Of a DNA stretch of 64,000 nucleotides, positions 8,091 to 15,572 are shown piece after piece. Under the pieces are notes generated by a model that ran no database searches, had not been told where the DNA came from, and saw only the letters and a list, made by a program, of their open reading frames with translations. The stretch's first letter is position 1. Every line of letters starts with the position of its first letter. Source of the stretch: DATJIG01 sp050260515 (GTDB taxonomy: Bacteria; Pseudomonadota; Alphaproteobacteria; SMXQ01); assembly GCA_050260515.1 (NCBI GenBank), contig JBLNCI010000006.1, positions 47,027-111,026 on the forward strand, given 5' to 3'. A program made the position numbers and the translations under genes.

Positions 8091-8507
8091 ATGGCCTTCG
8101 GAATAGACGACATCGTCGGCGCCGGCTTGCGGATCATCGACAAGGTGATTCCCGATCCGGTCGCGCGGGAACGGGCCAAGGTCGAGCTGTTGAAACAGCA
8201 GCAGGCGGGCGAGCTGGACGAGATCAAGGCGTCGCTCGCGGCCATTATCGCCGAGGCCCAATCCGCCGACCCGTGGACCAGCCGGGCCCGGCCGACCTTC
8301 CTCTACATCATGTACAGCGTGATCATCCTCGCCTTCGTCGGCGGGGTCATCGGGATCTGGGCTCCGGCGCATGTCGACCGGGCCGCCGCCAACATCGGCA
8401 AGCTGCTCGCCGCGATTCCCGACAGCCTGTGGTGGCTGTTCGGCGCGGGCTACCTCGGCTACACGGGGGCGCGCTCGTTCGACAAGTGGCGGGGCGGCGC
8501 CCGCTGA
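8091..8507 (+). CDS. 3-TM holin (gene-transfer-release type)
   Basis: This 138-residue protein has an amphipathic N-terminal half rich in Lys, Glu and Gln (about 25-58). 'ADPWTSRARPTFLYIMYSVI' at about 59-78 leads into the first membrane segment, and there are two more hydrophobic stretches toward the C-terminus. 'D(P)WTSR.RP.FLY.MY' is the signature of the holin family first described for gene transfer agent release (Holin_GTA/3TM). It would permeabilise the inner membrane so the endolysin can act. It is immediately adjacent to the endolysin and is the last phage gene, ending 6 bp before the stop of a convergent host gene. Confidence 0.85.
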   Translation: MAFGIDDIVGAGLRIIDKVIPDPVARERAKVELLKQQQAGELDEIKASLAAIIAEAQSADPWTSRARPTFLYIMYSVIILAFVGGVIGIWAPAHVDRAAANIGKLLAAIPDSLWWLFGAGYLGYTGARSFDKWRGGAR

Positions 8508-8513
8508 CCGTCG

Positions 8514-9479
8514 TCAGCCCACGACGTTGACCGGAGCGCCGCGCTCATACGCCTCGATGTTGTCGATCAATTGATCGCACAGGCGCTGCATCGCGCCGAT
8601 GCTTGCCCAGGCTACGTGCGGCGTCACGATCGCGTTCGGCAATCGCGCGATCTGCATGGCCGCGGAGTCCGCCGCCGGCGGCTCCCGCGATACGACGTCG
8701 AGCGCCGCTCCCGCGATCCATCCCTCCTGCAAGGCATGCAGCAGCGCGTCCTCGTCGACGATGCCGCCGCGCGCGGTGTTGACGAGGATCGCGTCCGGCC
8801 TCATGCGCCGCAACTCCTCCCGTCCGATCATTCCCCGCGTCTCGGCGGTGAGCGGCAGATGCAGCGTGACGACGTCCGACAGGTGCAGGAGTTCGTCGAG
8901 CGATACGAACCGCTCGCCCGGAGGAGGGACCGTCACGTGCGGGTTGCAGAACATGATCTTCATCCCGAACGCGTGACCCAGTGCCGCGACCGCGCGCCCC
9001 AGCGCGCCGGACCCGACAACGCCCAACGTCGCTCCGGCCAGATCGCGAATGGGCCGATTGAAGAAGCAGAACTGGCCAGCGTCCTGCCAGCGGCCGGAAA
9101 GGACCTGGTCGCGGTACTCGACCAGGTTGCGGCGCAGCGCGAGGATCAGGGCGAACGTGTGCTCGGGGACCGTCGTGGTCGCGTAGCCGCGGATGTTGGA
9201 GACCGTGATGCCGCGGCGGCGACACTCCGGCACGTCGATGACGTCGGTTCCGGTGGCGGCGACCGCGATCATCCGCAGTCGCGGTAGCGCGGCAATCGTC
9301 TCGGCGCGCAGCGGCACCTTGTTCGTGATCGCGATCTCGGCGTCCGCGAGGCGCTCGACGATCCGGTCCGGTGCGGTTTGCGGGTGATCGATCCACGCGT
9401 GATCGAACTGCGGGCGGCGAATGGTGACCCCCGGGCCGATCGTCGCGCGGTCGAGGAAGACGATCGTCGAGCGAGCCAT
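8514..9479 (-). CDS. D-isomer-specific 2-hydroxyacid dehydrogenase
   Basis: An NAD(P)-dependent oxidoreductase that interconverts 2-oxoacids and D-2-hydroxyacids. The Rossmann motif is 'GVVGSGALGRAVA', and the family signature 'LVNTARGGIVDEDALLHAL' carries the catalytic Arg region. The Glu in 'VVSREPP' and the His in 'VTPHVAWAS' complete the Arg-Glu-His site. Length (321 residues from this start) is normal. I chose the ATG at 9479 because GGAA lies seven bases upstream and the first beta strand ('STIVFLD') follows at once; an ATG six codons upstream (9497) is also possible. It resembles hydroxypyruvate/glycerate dehydrogenases, but the substrate cannot be fixed. It is the first host gene next to the prophage. 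Confidence 0.85.
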   Translation of the reverse strand: MARSTIVFLDRATIGPGVTIRRPQFDHAWIDHPQTAPDRIVERLADAEIAITNKVPLRAETIAALPRLRMIAVAATGTDVIDVPECRRRGITVSNIRGYATTTVPEHTFALILALRRNLVEYRDQVLSGRWQDAGQFCFFNRPIRDLAGATLGVVGSGALGRAVAALGHAFGMKIMFCNPHVTVPPPGERFVSLDELLHLSDVVTLHLPLTAETRGMIGREELRRMRPDAILVNTARGGIVDEDALLHALQEGWIAGAALDVVSREPPAADSAAMQIARLPNAIVTPHVAWASIGAMQRLCDQLIDNIEAYERGAPVNVVG

Positions 9480-9580
9480 AGCGCGATTCCAGGCCATGGC
9501 GGCGCCCGAGTCAAATGCCGCCGGCTCGTCGGGAACGATGATCGCGTCACGGAAGGATGACGCGAGCCGCTGCGATCGTT

Positions 9581-9601
9581 ACCGGGCGTTTAACGCCCGG
9601 T
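9581..9601. repeat. 21-bp inverted repeat downstream of tRNA-Thr
   Basis: ACCGGGCGTT (9581-9590) and AACGCCCGGT (9592-9601) are perfect inverted arms around one base. It lies between the 3' end of tRNA-Thr and the 5' end of the dehydrogenase gene. It could end the tRNA transcript on the - strand although no T run follows, or be an operator. Confidence 0.5.
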
Positions 9602-9657
9602 CTGCCGCTGTCGATCGGCGCTGGCCGAGAGGCTGCCGTTCGGTCGCGATGTGGGAA

Positions 9658-9732
9658 TGGTGCCGCCGAGTGGAATCGAACCACCGACCCCGTCCTTACC
9701 AAGGACGTGCTCTGCCCCTGAGCTACGGCGGC
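9658..9732 (-). tRNA. tRNA-Thr (anticodon GGT)
   Basis: The complement folds as a full cloverleaf: acceptor GCCGCCG/CGGCGGC, D arm with TAGCTCAGGGGCAGAGCA, anticodon stem CGTCC/GGACG holding loop TTGGTAA (anticodon GGT), T arm GGTTCGATTCC, and an encoded CCA end at 9658-9660. The 3' end points toward the prophage, but a complete host gene lies between. Confidence 0.95.
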
Positions 9733-9903
9733 ATGGGGGAAAAAAGAGGCGCGCAACTTGCCACACAGGATTCCGCAGCGCAACCTTTGTGGCCGCGGCC
9801 TCTTCCGCGAAGATCGCAGCGCGCCCGCATTGCGACCGCGCCGGGAGCGGGGCATCCTAGATGGCGGTATTGAAGGAACCCTTACCTGCCGCGTCCCGCT
9901 TCC

Positions 9904-10077
9904 ATGGCCGATCAGCCGAGAACTCCAGCCAAACCGCGCCCTGCGGCATCCGACACCGGGTCCAAGACCCCCCGGGCGGAACGCCTTGCCCGGGCTCTCC
10001 GCGACAATCTGGTGAAGCGAAAGGCCCAGGGCCGTGCCCGGTCCGGAGACGGCAACTCCGACCACAACAAAGGGTGA
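9904..10077 (+). CDS. Small basic conserved protein upstream of murA
   Basis: A 57-residue product, 'MADQPRTPAK...', with a basic helix 'ERLARALRDNLVKRKAQGRA' at residues 26-45. Short proteins with the pattern 'R..RLA.ALR.NL.RRKAQ' are found beside murA-region genes in many alphaproteobacteria, usually unnamed. There is no signal peptide or membrane segment. The charged helix suggests nucleic-acid or ribosome contact, which is a guess. The ATG at 9904 is the only start that gives this conserved-looking frame. It ends 91 bp before dcd. Confidence 0.6.
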   Translation: MADQPRTPAKPRPAASDTGSKTPRAERLARALRDNLVKRKAQGRARSGDGNSDHNKG

Positions 10078-10168
10078 GACGGCGAGCCGTGCCTTGAACG
10101 GACTCGCCCTGGTGCGCTAACAAGAGCGCGCCGGCGCGATACCCGCGCCATCCGCTAAGGACGATTTC

Positions 10169-10723
10169 ATGGGGATTTTGCCCGATACCTGGATCCGCGA
10201 TATGGCGACGAAGCACGGCATGATCGAGCCGTTCGTCGAGAACCAGAGGCGGGAAGGGGTGATTTCGTACGGGCTCTCGTCCTACGGCTACGACGCCCGC
10301 GTCGCTCCCGAGTTCAAGATCTTCACCAACGTCGACTCCGCGGTGGTCGACCCGAAGAAGTTCTCGTCCCAGAGCTTCGTCGATCGCACCGGCGACACCT
10401 GCATCATCCCGCCCAACAGCTTCGCGCTCGGCCGCACCGTCGAGTATTTCCGGGTTCCCCGTGACGTGCTGGTCATCTGCCTCGGCAAGTCGACCTACGC
10501 GCGGTGCGGCATCATCGTCAACGTGACGCCGCTCGAGCCCGAGTGGGAGGGCCACGTGACGCTCGAATTCTCCAACACGACGCCGCTGCCGGCGCGCATC
10601 TACGCCAACGAAGGCGCGTGCCAGTTCCTGTTCCTCAAAGGCGAGGGCTCGTGCGAAGTCTCCTACGCCGATCGCGGCGGCAAGTACATGCGCCAGACCG
10701 GCGTCACCCTCCCCAAGCTCTGA
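10169..10723 (+). CDS. dcd: dCTP deaminase
   Basis: Deaminates dCTP to dUTP, the main route to dTTP precursors in many Gram-negatives. The 184-residue protein carries the family's 'SYGLSSYGYDARV' block at residues 33-45 and 'PPNSFALGRTVEYFRVP' at about 76-92. The active-site segment is 'LGKSTYARCGIIVNVTPLEP', whose Glu in 'PLEPEWEGHVTLEFSN' is the catalytic acid in Dcd. The length is typical of the homotrimeric enzyme. The ATG follows TAAGGA with good spacing. It precedes murA by 11 bp and is probably co-transcribed with it. Confidence 0.97.
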   Translation: MGILPDTWIRDMATKHGMIEPFVENQRREGVISYGLSSYGYDARVAPEFKIFTNVDSAVVDPKKFSSQSFVDRTGDTCIIPPNSFALGRTVEYFRVPRDVLVICLGKSTYARCGIIVNVTPLEPEWEGHVTLEFSNTTPLPARIYANEGACQFLFLKGEGSCEVSYADRGGKYMRQTGVTLPKL

Positions 10724-10734
10724 GCGTCTGACCG

Positions 10735-12021
10735 ATGGATCGCATTCGTATTCGCGGCGGGCGCAGGCTGCGCGGCGCCGTGCCGATCTCGGGCGCCAAG
10801 AACGCGGCGCTCCCGCTGATGGCGGCAAGCCTGCTGACCGACAAGCCGCTCACGCTCATCAACATCCCGCATCTCGCCGACATCTCCACCATGGCCGATC
10901 TGCTCGCGCAGCTCGGCGTCGGCATCGAGATGAACGGCCACGCGAAGAACGGCGGCAACACCGGTCGCGCGCTGACGCTCTCGGCCGGCACTATCCGGTC
11001 CACCGTGGCGCCCTACGACCTCGTCCGCAAGATGCGGGCGTCGGTGCTGGTGCTCGGCCCGTTGCTGGCCCGCGAGGGGAAGGCCAAGGTGTCGTTGCCC
11101 GGCGGGTGCGCCATCGGCAACCGGCCGGTCGATCTTCACGTGAAGGCGCTGCAGCAGATGGGCGCCGAGATCGATCTCGAGGGTGGCTACATCACCGCGC
11201 GCGCCAAGAGGCGACTGAAGGGCGCGCACATCGTGTTCCCGTTCATCTCCGTCGGCGCCACCGAGAATCTCCTGATGGCGGCCTCGCTCGCGAGCGGCTG
11301 CACGGTCCTCGACAACGCCGCCCGCGAGCCCGAGATCGCCGACCTGGCCAAGTGCCTGGTCGCCATGGGCGCGAAGATCGACGGCATCGGCACGGAACGT
11401 CTCACGATCGAAGGCGTTTCCAAGCTTCACGGGGCCGATCATCCGATCGTCGCCGACCGCATCGAGATGGGCACCTACGCGATGGCGGTCGGCGCGGCGG
11501 GCGGCGAGGTCGAGTTGATCGGCGCGGACATGGCGCTGGCGGAGGCGACGTTCGCGAAACTGGTCGAGGCCGGACTCAAGGTTTCGGCGACCAAGCGCGG
11601 CGTGAAGGTCGCCCGCGGCCAGCGGCCATTGAAGGGCGTCGACGTCATGACCGAGCCGTTCCCCGGCTTCCCGACCGACCTCCAGGCGCAGATGATGGCG
11701 CTGATGTCGACGGCGTCCGGCGCGGCGATGATCACGGAGACGATCTTCGAGAATCGGTTCATGCACGTGCCGGAGTTGTCGCGCATGGGCGCCAACATTA
11801 CGGTCCACGGCGCTTCGGCGATGGTGCGGGGAGTCAAGGAACTGACCGGTGCCCAGGTCATGGCGACGGACCTCCGTGCGTCGGTGTCGCTGGTGGTCGC
11901 CGGCCTCGCCGCGGGTGGAGAAACCGTCGTGAACCGGGTGTATCATCTGGACCGCGGCTACGAGCGGCTCGAGGAGAAGCTCTCGACCCTCGGCGCCGAT
12001 ATCGAGCGACTGCACGACTAG
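10735..12021 (+). CDS. murA: UDP-N-acetylglucosamine 1-carboxyvinyltransferase
   Basis: The first committed cytoplasmic step of peptidoglycan synthesis: transfers enolpyruvate from PEP to UDP-GlcNAc. 'SGAKNAALPLMAASLLTD' holds Lys22 and Asn23 of the active site, and 'LPGGCAIGNRPVDLH' holds Cys125, the residue alkylated by fosfomycin, so this is the drug-sensitive Cys form. The 428-residue length is standard. It lies between dcd and the DUF2948 gene. glmU and glmS, which supply its sugar substrate, are 42 kb away in the same window. Confidence 0.98.
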   Translation: MDRIRIRGGRRLRGAVPISGAKNAALPLMAASLLTDKPLTLINIPHLADISTMADLLAQLGVGIEMNGHAKNGGNTGRALTLSAGTIRSTVAPYDLVRKMRASVLVLGPLLAREGKAKVSLPGGCAIGNRPVDLHVKALQQMGAEIDLEGGYITARAKRRLKGAHIVFPFISVGATENLLMAASLASGCTVLDNAAREPEIADLAKCLVAMGAKIDGIGTERLTIEGVSKLHGADHPIVADRIEMGTYAMAVGAAGGEVELIGADMALAEATFAKLVEAGLKVSATKRGVKVARGQRPLKGVDVMTEPFPGFPTDLQAQMMALMSTASGAAMITETIFENRFMHVPELSRMGANITVHGASAMVRGVKELTGAQVMATDLRASVSLVVAGLAAGGETVVNRVYHLDRGYERLEEKLSTLGADIERLHD

Positions 12022-12044
12022 CGCCTGCGCGAGTGGGGCTCACG

Positions 12045-12557
12045 ATGGCCGAGAAGCTGAAGCTTCGCGCCGAAGACGAAGAGGACGTTCAGGTCATCTC
12101 AGCGTGTCTCCAGGACGCGCTGGTCGCCGTCGGCGACATGTGCTTCCTCAAGGACGAGCACCGCTTCGTGCTCGTCGCCAATCGTTTCTGCTGGGAGGAT
12201 GTCAGCGCCGATTCGCTGCCGGAGATCGCCGACGCGGACGGCGACGAGGACGTATCGCCGGACGAAGAGGAGGACGCCGGATATCAGCGTGTCCATTGCG
12301 GCCTTTGCTTCGAGACCGTCACCGGCGTGAAGGTCCGGGGCTTCGACCCGCGCGACTCCAGCCGGATCCTCGAGTTGCTGGCGCTGACGACGGAGGGCGA
12401 GGACGGCAGCGCCGCGGTGCGGCTGATCTTCGCCGGCGACGCCGAAATCCTGCTCCGGACCGAGCGCGTCGAGTGCCGGATGGAGGACCTCGACGAGCAC
12501 TGGCCGACGGCCTTCCGTCCGAAACATCCAGTGGCGCCCTCGGGACAAAACCGCTAA
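12045..12557 (+). CDS. DUF2948 family protein
   Basis: A 170-residue acidic cytoplasmic protein, beginning 'MAEKLKLRAEDEEDVQVIS' and containing 'DMCFLKDEHRFVLVANRFCW' near residues 26-45. This is the DUF2948 pattern known almost only from alphaproteobacteria, where the gene lies between murA and the hisG/hisD genes exactly as here. The function is unknown. The family segment around residues 50-85 is replaced by an Asp/Glu-rich loop. The start ATG is 24 bp after murA, and the frame open upstream within murA was rejected. Confidence 0.85.
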   Translation: MAEKLKLRAEDEEDVQVISACLQDALVAVGDMCFLKDEHRFVLVANRFCWEDVSADSLPEIADADGDEDVSPDEEEDAGYQRVHCGLCFETVTGVKVRGFDPRDSSRILELLALTTEGEDGSAAVRLIFAGDAEILLRTERVECRMEDLDEHWPTAFRPKHPVAPSGQNR

Positions 12558-12670
12558 AACTCCCGCCTTCCCGCGATTGCGCGGGCTCTGTCCGCAATAA
12601 CGCTTTGATTCTGAAAAGCTTCTCGGCCGCGCCGCGCGGCCGAAGCCGTGGAGATCGGGCCGTGGAGCCG

Positions 12671-13345
12671 ATGCCGGCCACCAACAAGCCGCTCGTCATG
12701 GCGCTTCCGAAAGGACGCATCCTGGACGAGTTCCGACCGCTGATGGACCGGGTGGGAATCCGCCCGGAGCCGGCGTTCGACGACCCGAAGACCCGGAAGC
12801 TCAAGTTCACCACCAATCGGCCCGATCTCGAGATCATCTCGGTGCGCAGCTTCGACGTCGCGACCATCGTCGCCTTCGGCGGCGCCGAGCTCGGGGTCGC
12901 CGGCAACGACGTCCTGATGGAGTTCGATTACGCCGAGATCTACGCGCCGCTCGATCTCGGCATCGGCCGTTGCCGCATGTCGGTGGCGGAGCCGACGGAG
13001 CTTTCCACCGAGGACGATCCCCGGCGCTGGTCGCACGTCCGCGTCGCCACGAAATATCCCGAGATCACCCGTCGTCACTTCGCCGCCCGCGGCGTCCAGG
13101 CCGAATGCATCAAGCTGAACGGCGCGATGGAGCTCGCTCCGTCGCTTGGCCTGTCCCAGCGCATCGTCGATCTGGTCTCGACCGGCGCCACGCTGAAGGC
13201 GAACGGACTGGTCGAAGTCGAGCAGATCGCCGATGTCACGTCGCGGCTGATCGTCAACCGTGCGGCGCTGAAGACGCGCCCGGACGAGGTGAAGTCACTG
13301 ATCGACGACTTCTCGCGCGCCGTCGCCGCTACGCCGCAGGCCTGA
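12671..13345 (+). CDS. hisG: ATP phosphoribosyltransferase, short (HisG-S) form
   Basis: Catalyses the first step of histidine synthesis, ATP + PRPP to phosphoribosyl-ATP. 'MALPKGRILDEF' at the N-terminus, 'ELGVAGNDVLME' and the PRPP loop 'DLVSTGATLKANGLVE' are diagnostic. At 224 residues it lacks the C-terminal regulatory domain, so it is the short form that needs HisZ for activity and histidine feedback. No hisZ is present in the window. The ATG at 12671 fits the family N-terminus; a GTG three codons earlier is possible. hisD starts one base after its stop, so the two are an operon. Confidence 0.95.
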   Translation: MPATNKPLVMALPKGRILDEFRPLMDRVGIRPEPAFDDPKTRKLKFTTNRPDLEIISVRSFDVATIVAFGGAELGVAGNDVLMEFDYAEIYAPLDLGIGRCRMSVAEPTELSTEDDPRRWSHVRVATKYPEITRRHFAARGVQAECIKLNGAMELAPSLGLSQRIVDLVSTGATLKANGLVEVEQIADVTSRLIVNRAALKTRPDEVKSLIDDFSRAVAATPQA

Positions 13346-13346
13346 C

Positions 13347-14651
13347 ATGGTCGCCCGGCTTGCCACCTCCGAACCCGATTTCCCGCAACGCCTCGATGCT
13401 TTCCTGGCCGGTCGGCAGTCGGAAGAGGCGAACGTCGACCGTGTGGTTGCCGCGATCATCGCCGATGTCCGCGAGCGGGGCGACGCGGCGGTGCTGGACT
13501 ACACGGCGCGTTTCGATCGGCTGACGCTCACCTCCGGCACGATGTCGTTGGGCGCTTCGGACATCGCCAGGGCGGCAGCCGAAGCGGAGCCGAAGGCGGT
13601 CGCCGCGCTCAACCTCGCGGCTGAACGGATCTCCGCCTATCACAAGGCTTTGCTGCCGAAGGACCTTGCCTGGACCGACGCCACCGGAGTGCGTCTCGGC
13701 GCGAAGTTCACCGCCATCGGAGCCGTCGGCATCTACGTGCCGGGCGGGACCGCCGCATATCCGTCGTCCGTCCTGATGAATGCGCTGCCGGCGAAGCTCG
13801 CGGGCGTGCCGCGCATCGTCATGGTGGTGCCGACGCCCGATGGAAAGATCAATCCCTTGGTCCTCGTTGCGGCGAAGCTTGCCGGCGTCGACGAGATCTA
13901 CCGGATCGGCGGGGCTCAGGCGGTGGCGGCGCTCGCCTTCGGCACGAGGACGATCCGTCCGGTCGACAAGATCGTGGGGCCGGGCAACGCCTACGTCGCC
14001 TCGGCGAAGCGCCAGGTGTTCGGCACCGTGGGCATCGACATGATCGCCGGCCCGTCGGAGATCCTGGTCGTCGCCGACGCGCAAAACGATCCCGATTGGA
14101 TTGCCGCCGATCTCCTCTCGCAGGCGGAGCACGACGAGAACGCCCAGAGCGTTCTCGTTACCGACGACGCGCGGTTCGCGCAGGCGGTCGAGTCGTCCGT
14201 CGAGTCGTTCCTGAAGACGCTACCGCGCTCGGCCATCGCCGCCAAGAGCTGGCAACGCTTCGGGGCCGTCATCGTCGTCCGGTCGCTCGATGAGGCCCCT
14301 GCGATCGTCGACCGGATCGCTCCCGAGCACGCCGAGATCGCGGTTGCCGATCCGGCGTCGATGGCCGACCGGATCCGCAACGCGGGTGCACTCTTCCTCG
14401 GCCGCTACACGCCCGAGGCCGTCGGCGACTACGTCGCCGGCCCAAATCACGTTCTGCCGACCTCCGGCGCGGCCCGGTTCTCGTCGGGCCTATCGGTCAC
14501 CGACTTCATGAAGCGGACCTCGGTCGTCGCCTGCGATGCCGAGTCGCTGCGCGCCATCGGTCCGGCGGCGATGAATCTCGCCGCCGCCGAGGGGCTGGCG
14601 GCACACGGCCTGTCGGTCGGTGTCCGGCTCAACGTCGGACGCGGCGATTGA
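13347..14651 (+). CDS. hisD: Histidinol dehydrogenase
   Basis: A Zn-dependent NAD enzyme doing the last two oxidations of histidine synthesis. Clear family blocks are 'YVPGGTAAYPSSVLMNALPA', 'RIGGAQAVAALAFGT', 'KIVGPGNAYVASAKR', 'DMIAGPSEILVVAD', 'LLSQAEHDENAQS' (catalytic Glu-His) and 'GPNHVLPTSGAARFSSGLSV'. At 434 residues the length is standard. It overlaps hisG in spacing (one base between stop and start). The usual next alphaproteobacterial gene, a UPF0262 protein, is missing here: infA follows after about 100 bp. Confidence 0.97.
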   Translation: MVARLATSEPDFPQRLDAFLAGRQSEEANVDRVVAAIIADVRERGDAAVLDYTARFDRLTLTSGTMSLGASDIARAAAEAEPKAVAALNLAAERISAYHKALLPKDLAWTDATGVRLGAKFTAIGAVGIYVPGGTAAYPSSVLMNALPAKLAGVPRIVMVVPTPDGKINPLVLVAAKLAGVDEIYRIGGAQAVAALAFGTRTIRPVDKIVGPGNAYVASAKRQVFGTVGIDMIAGPSEILVVADAQNDPDWIAADLLSQAEHDENAQSVLVTDDARFAQAVESSVESFLKTLPRSAIAAKSWQRFGAVIVVRSLDEAPAIVDRIAPEHAEIAVADPASMADRIRNAGALFLGRYTPEAVGDYVAGPNHVLPTSGAARFSSGLSVTDFMKRTSVVACDAESLRAIGPAAMNLAAAEGLAAHGLSVGVRLNVGRGD

Positions 14652-14753
14652 CCGGAATCGGCATCATTACGGCATCCCGGCCCACGTATCCGGCCTTGAC
14701 CGGGTGCGCGCCAACGACCATTTTCTAGGCCGCAACCTCGACGCGAAGGACCA

Positions 14754-14972
14754 ATGCCAAAGGAAGATCTTATCGAGTTCAGCGGTACGGTGACCGAGCT
14801 GCTGCCGAACGCCATGTTCCGGGTGAAGCTCGACAACAACCACGAGATTCTTGCCCATACCTCGGGCAAGATGCGCAAGAATCGTATCCGCGTGCTCGCT
14901 GGCGACCGGGTCAACGTCGAAATGACGCCGTACGACCTGACCAAGGGTCGCATCATCTTCCGCTTCAAGTAA
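14754..14972 (+). CDS. infA: Translation initiation factor IF-1
   Basis: A 72-residue single S1/OB-fold protein that binds the ribosomal A site during initiation. The sequence 'MPKEDLIEFSGTVTELLPN' through 'VEMTPYDLTKGRIIFRFK' is near-invariant among alphaproteobacteria. A weak promoter may lie upstream (TTGACC at 14696-14701, 17 bases, CATTTT at 14719-14724). maf begins 6 bp after the stop, so infA, maf, rng and yacG probably share a transcript. Confidence 0.98.
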   Translation: MPKEDLIEFSGTVTELLPNAMFRVKLDNNHEILAHTSGKMRKNRIRVLAGDRVNVEMTPYDLTKGRIIFRFK

Positions 14973-14978
14973 CTCCGG

Positions 14979-15572
14979 ATGCAGCCGCCGGGTGGGCGTC
15001 TGATCCTGGCGTCCGCCTCGCCGCGGCGACTTGAGCTGCTGCGCCAGGTCGGCATTGCGCCGTCCGAGATCGCTCCCGCCGATCTCGATGAAACCCCCCT
15101 TTTGCGTGAACGCCCGCTCGCCTTTGCCCGGCGCATCGCCGAGGCGAAGGCACTGGCCATCGCCCCCCGCTTTCCGAGCCACTACGTGCTGGCCGCCGAT
15201 ACGGTTGTCGCGGTCGGCACACGTATGCTCGCGAAGCCGAACGACGTATCCGAGGCGCGGCGCTTCCTCGCGTTGCTCTCCGGCCGTCGCCACCGCGTCA
15301 TCGGAGGGGTCGCGGTGGTCGCGCCCTGCGGAACGGTTCATCGGCGGACCGTGGTGAGCGCCGTCCGCTTCAGCCGGCTCACGGCCGACGAAATCGAGGC
15401 GTATCTCGCCAGCGACGAATGGCGCGACAAGGCGGGTGGTTACGCCATCCAAGGAAGCGCGGCTGCATTCGTCTCGTTCGTTTCCGGATCGTATTCCAAC
15501 ATCGTCGGCCTTCCGCTGTTCGAGACCGCGCGCCTTCTACGGGGTCTCGGCTTCGGCGCGGCTCGCCCGTGA
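14979..15572 (+). CDS. maf: Maf-family nucleotide pyrophosphatase
   Basis: Maf proteins hydrolyse non-canonical or modified nucleoside triphosphates (such as dTTP/UTP analogues or m7GTP) to monophosphates. The N-terminus 'LILASASPRRLELLRQVGI' with the phosphate-binding Ser/Arg block and 'VLAADTVVAVGTRMLAKP' with the catalytic Asp identify the family. 'GYAIQGSAAAFV' is the conserved C-terminal block. The 197-residue length is typical. Its stop overlaps the rng start as GTGA (15569-15572). Which Maf subfamily substrate applies cannot be decided. Confidence 0.93.
   Translation: MQPPGGRLILASASPRRLELLRQVGIAPSEIAPADLDETPLLRERPLAFARRIAEAKALAIAPRFPSHYVLAADTVVAVGTRMLAKPNDVSEARRFLALLSGRRHRVIGGVAVVAPCGTVHRRTVVSAVRFSRLTADEIEAYLASDEWRDKAGGYAIQGSAAAFVSFVSGSYSNIVGLPLFETARLLRGLGFGAARP

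Noticed and set aside
9658..9732. tRNA-Thr as the prophage attachment site
   Set aside because: The 3' end points the right way, but a complete host gene lies between it and the phage, and I see no repeat of its 3' end near 8507.
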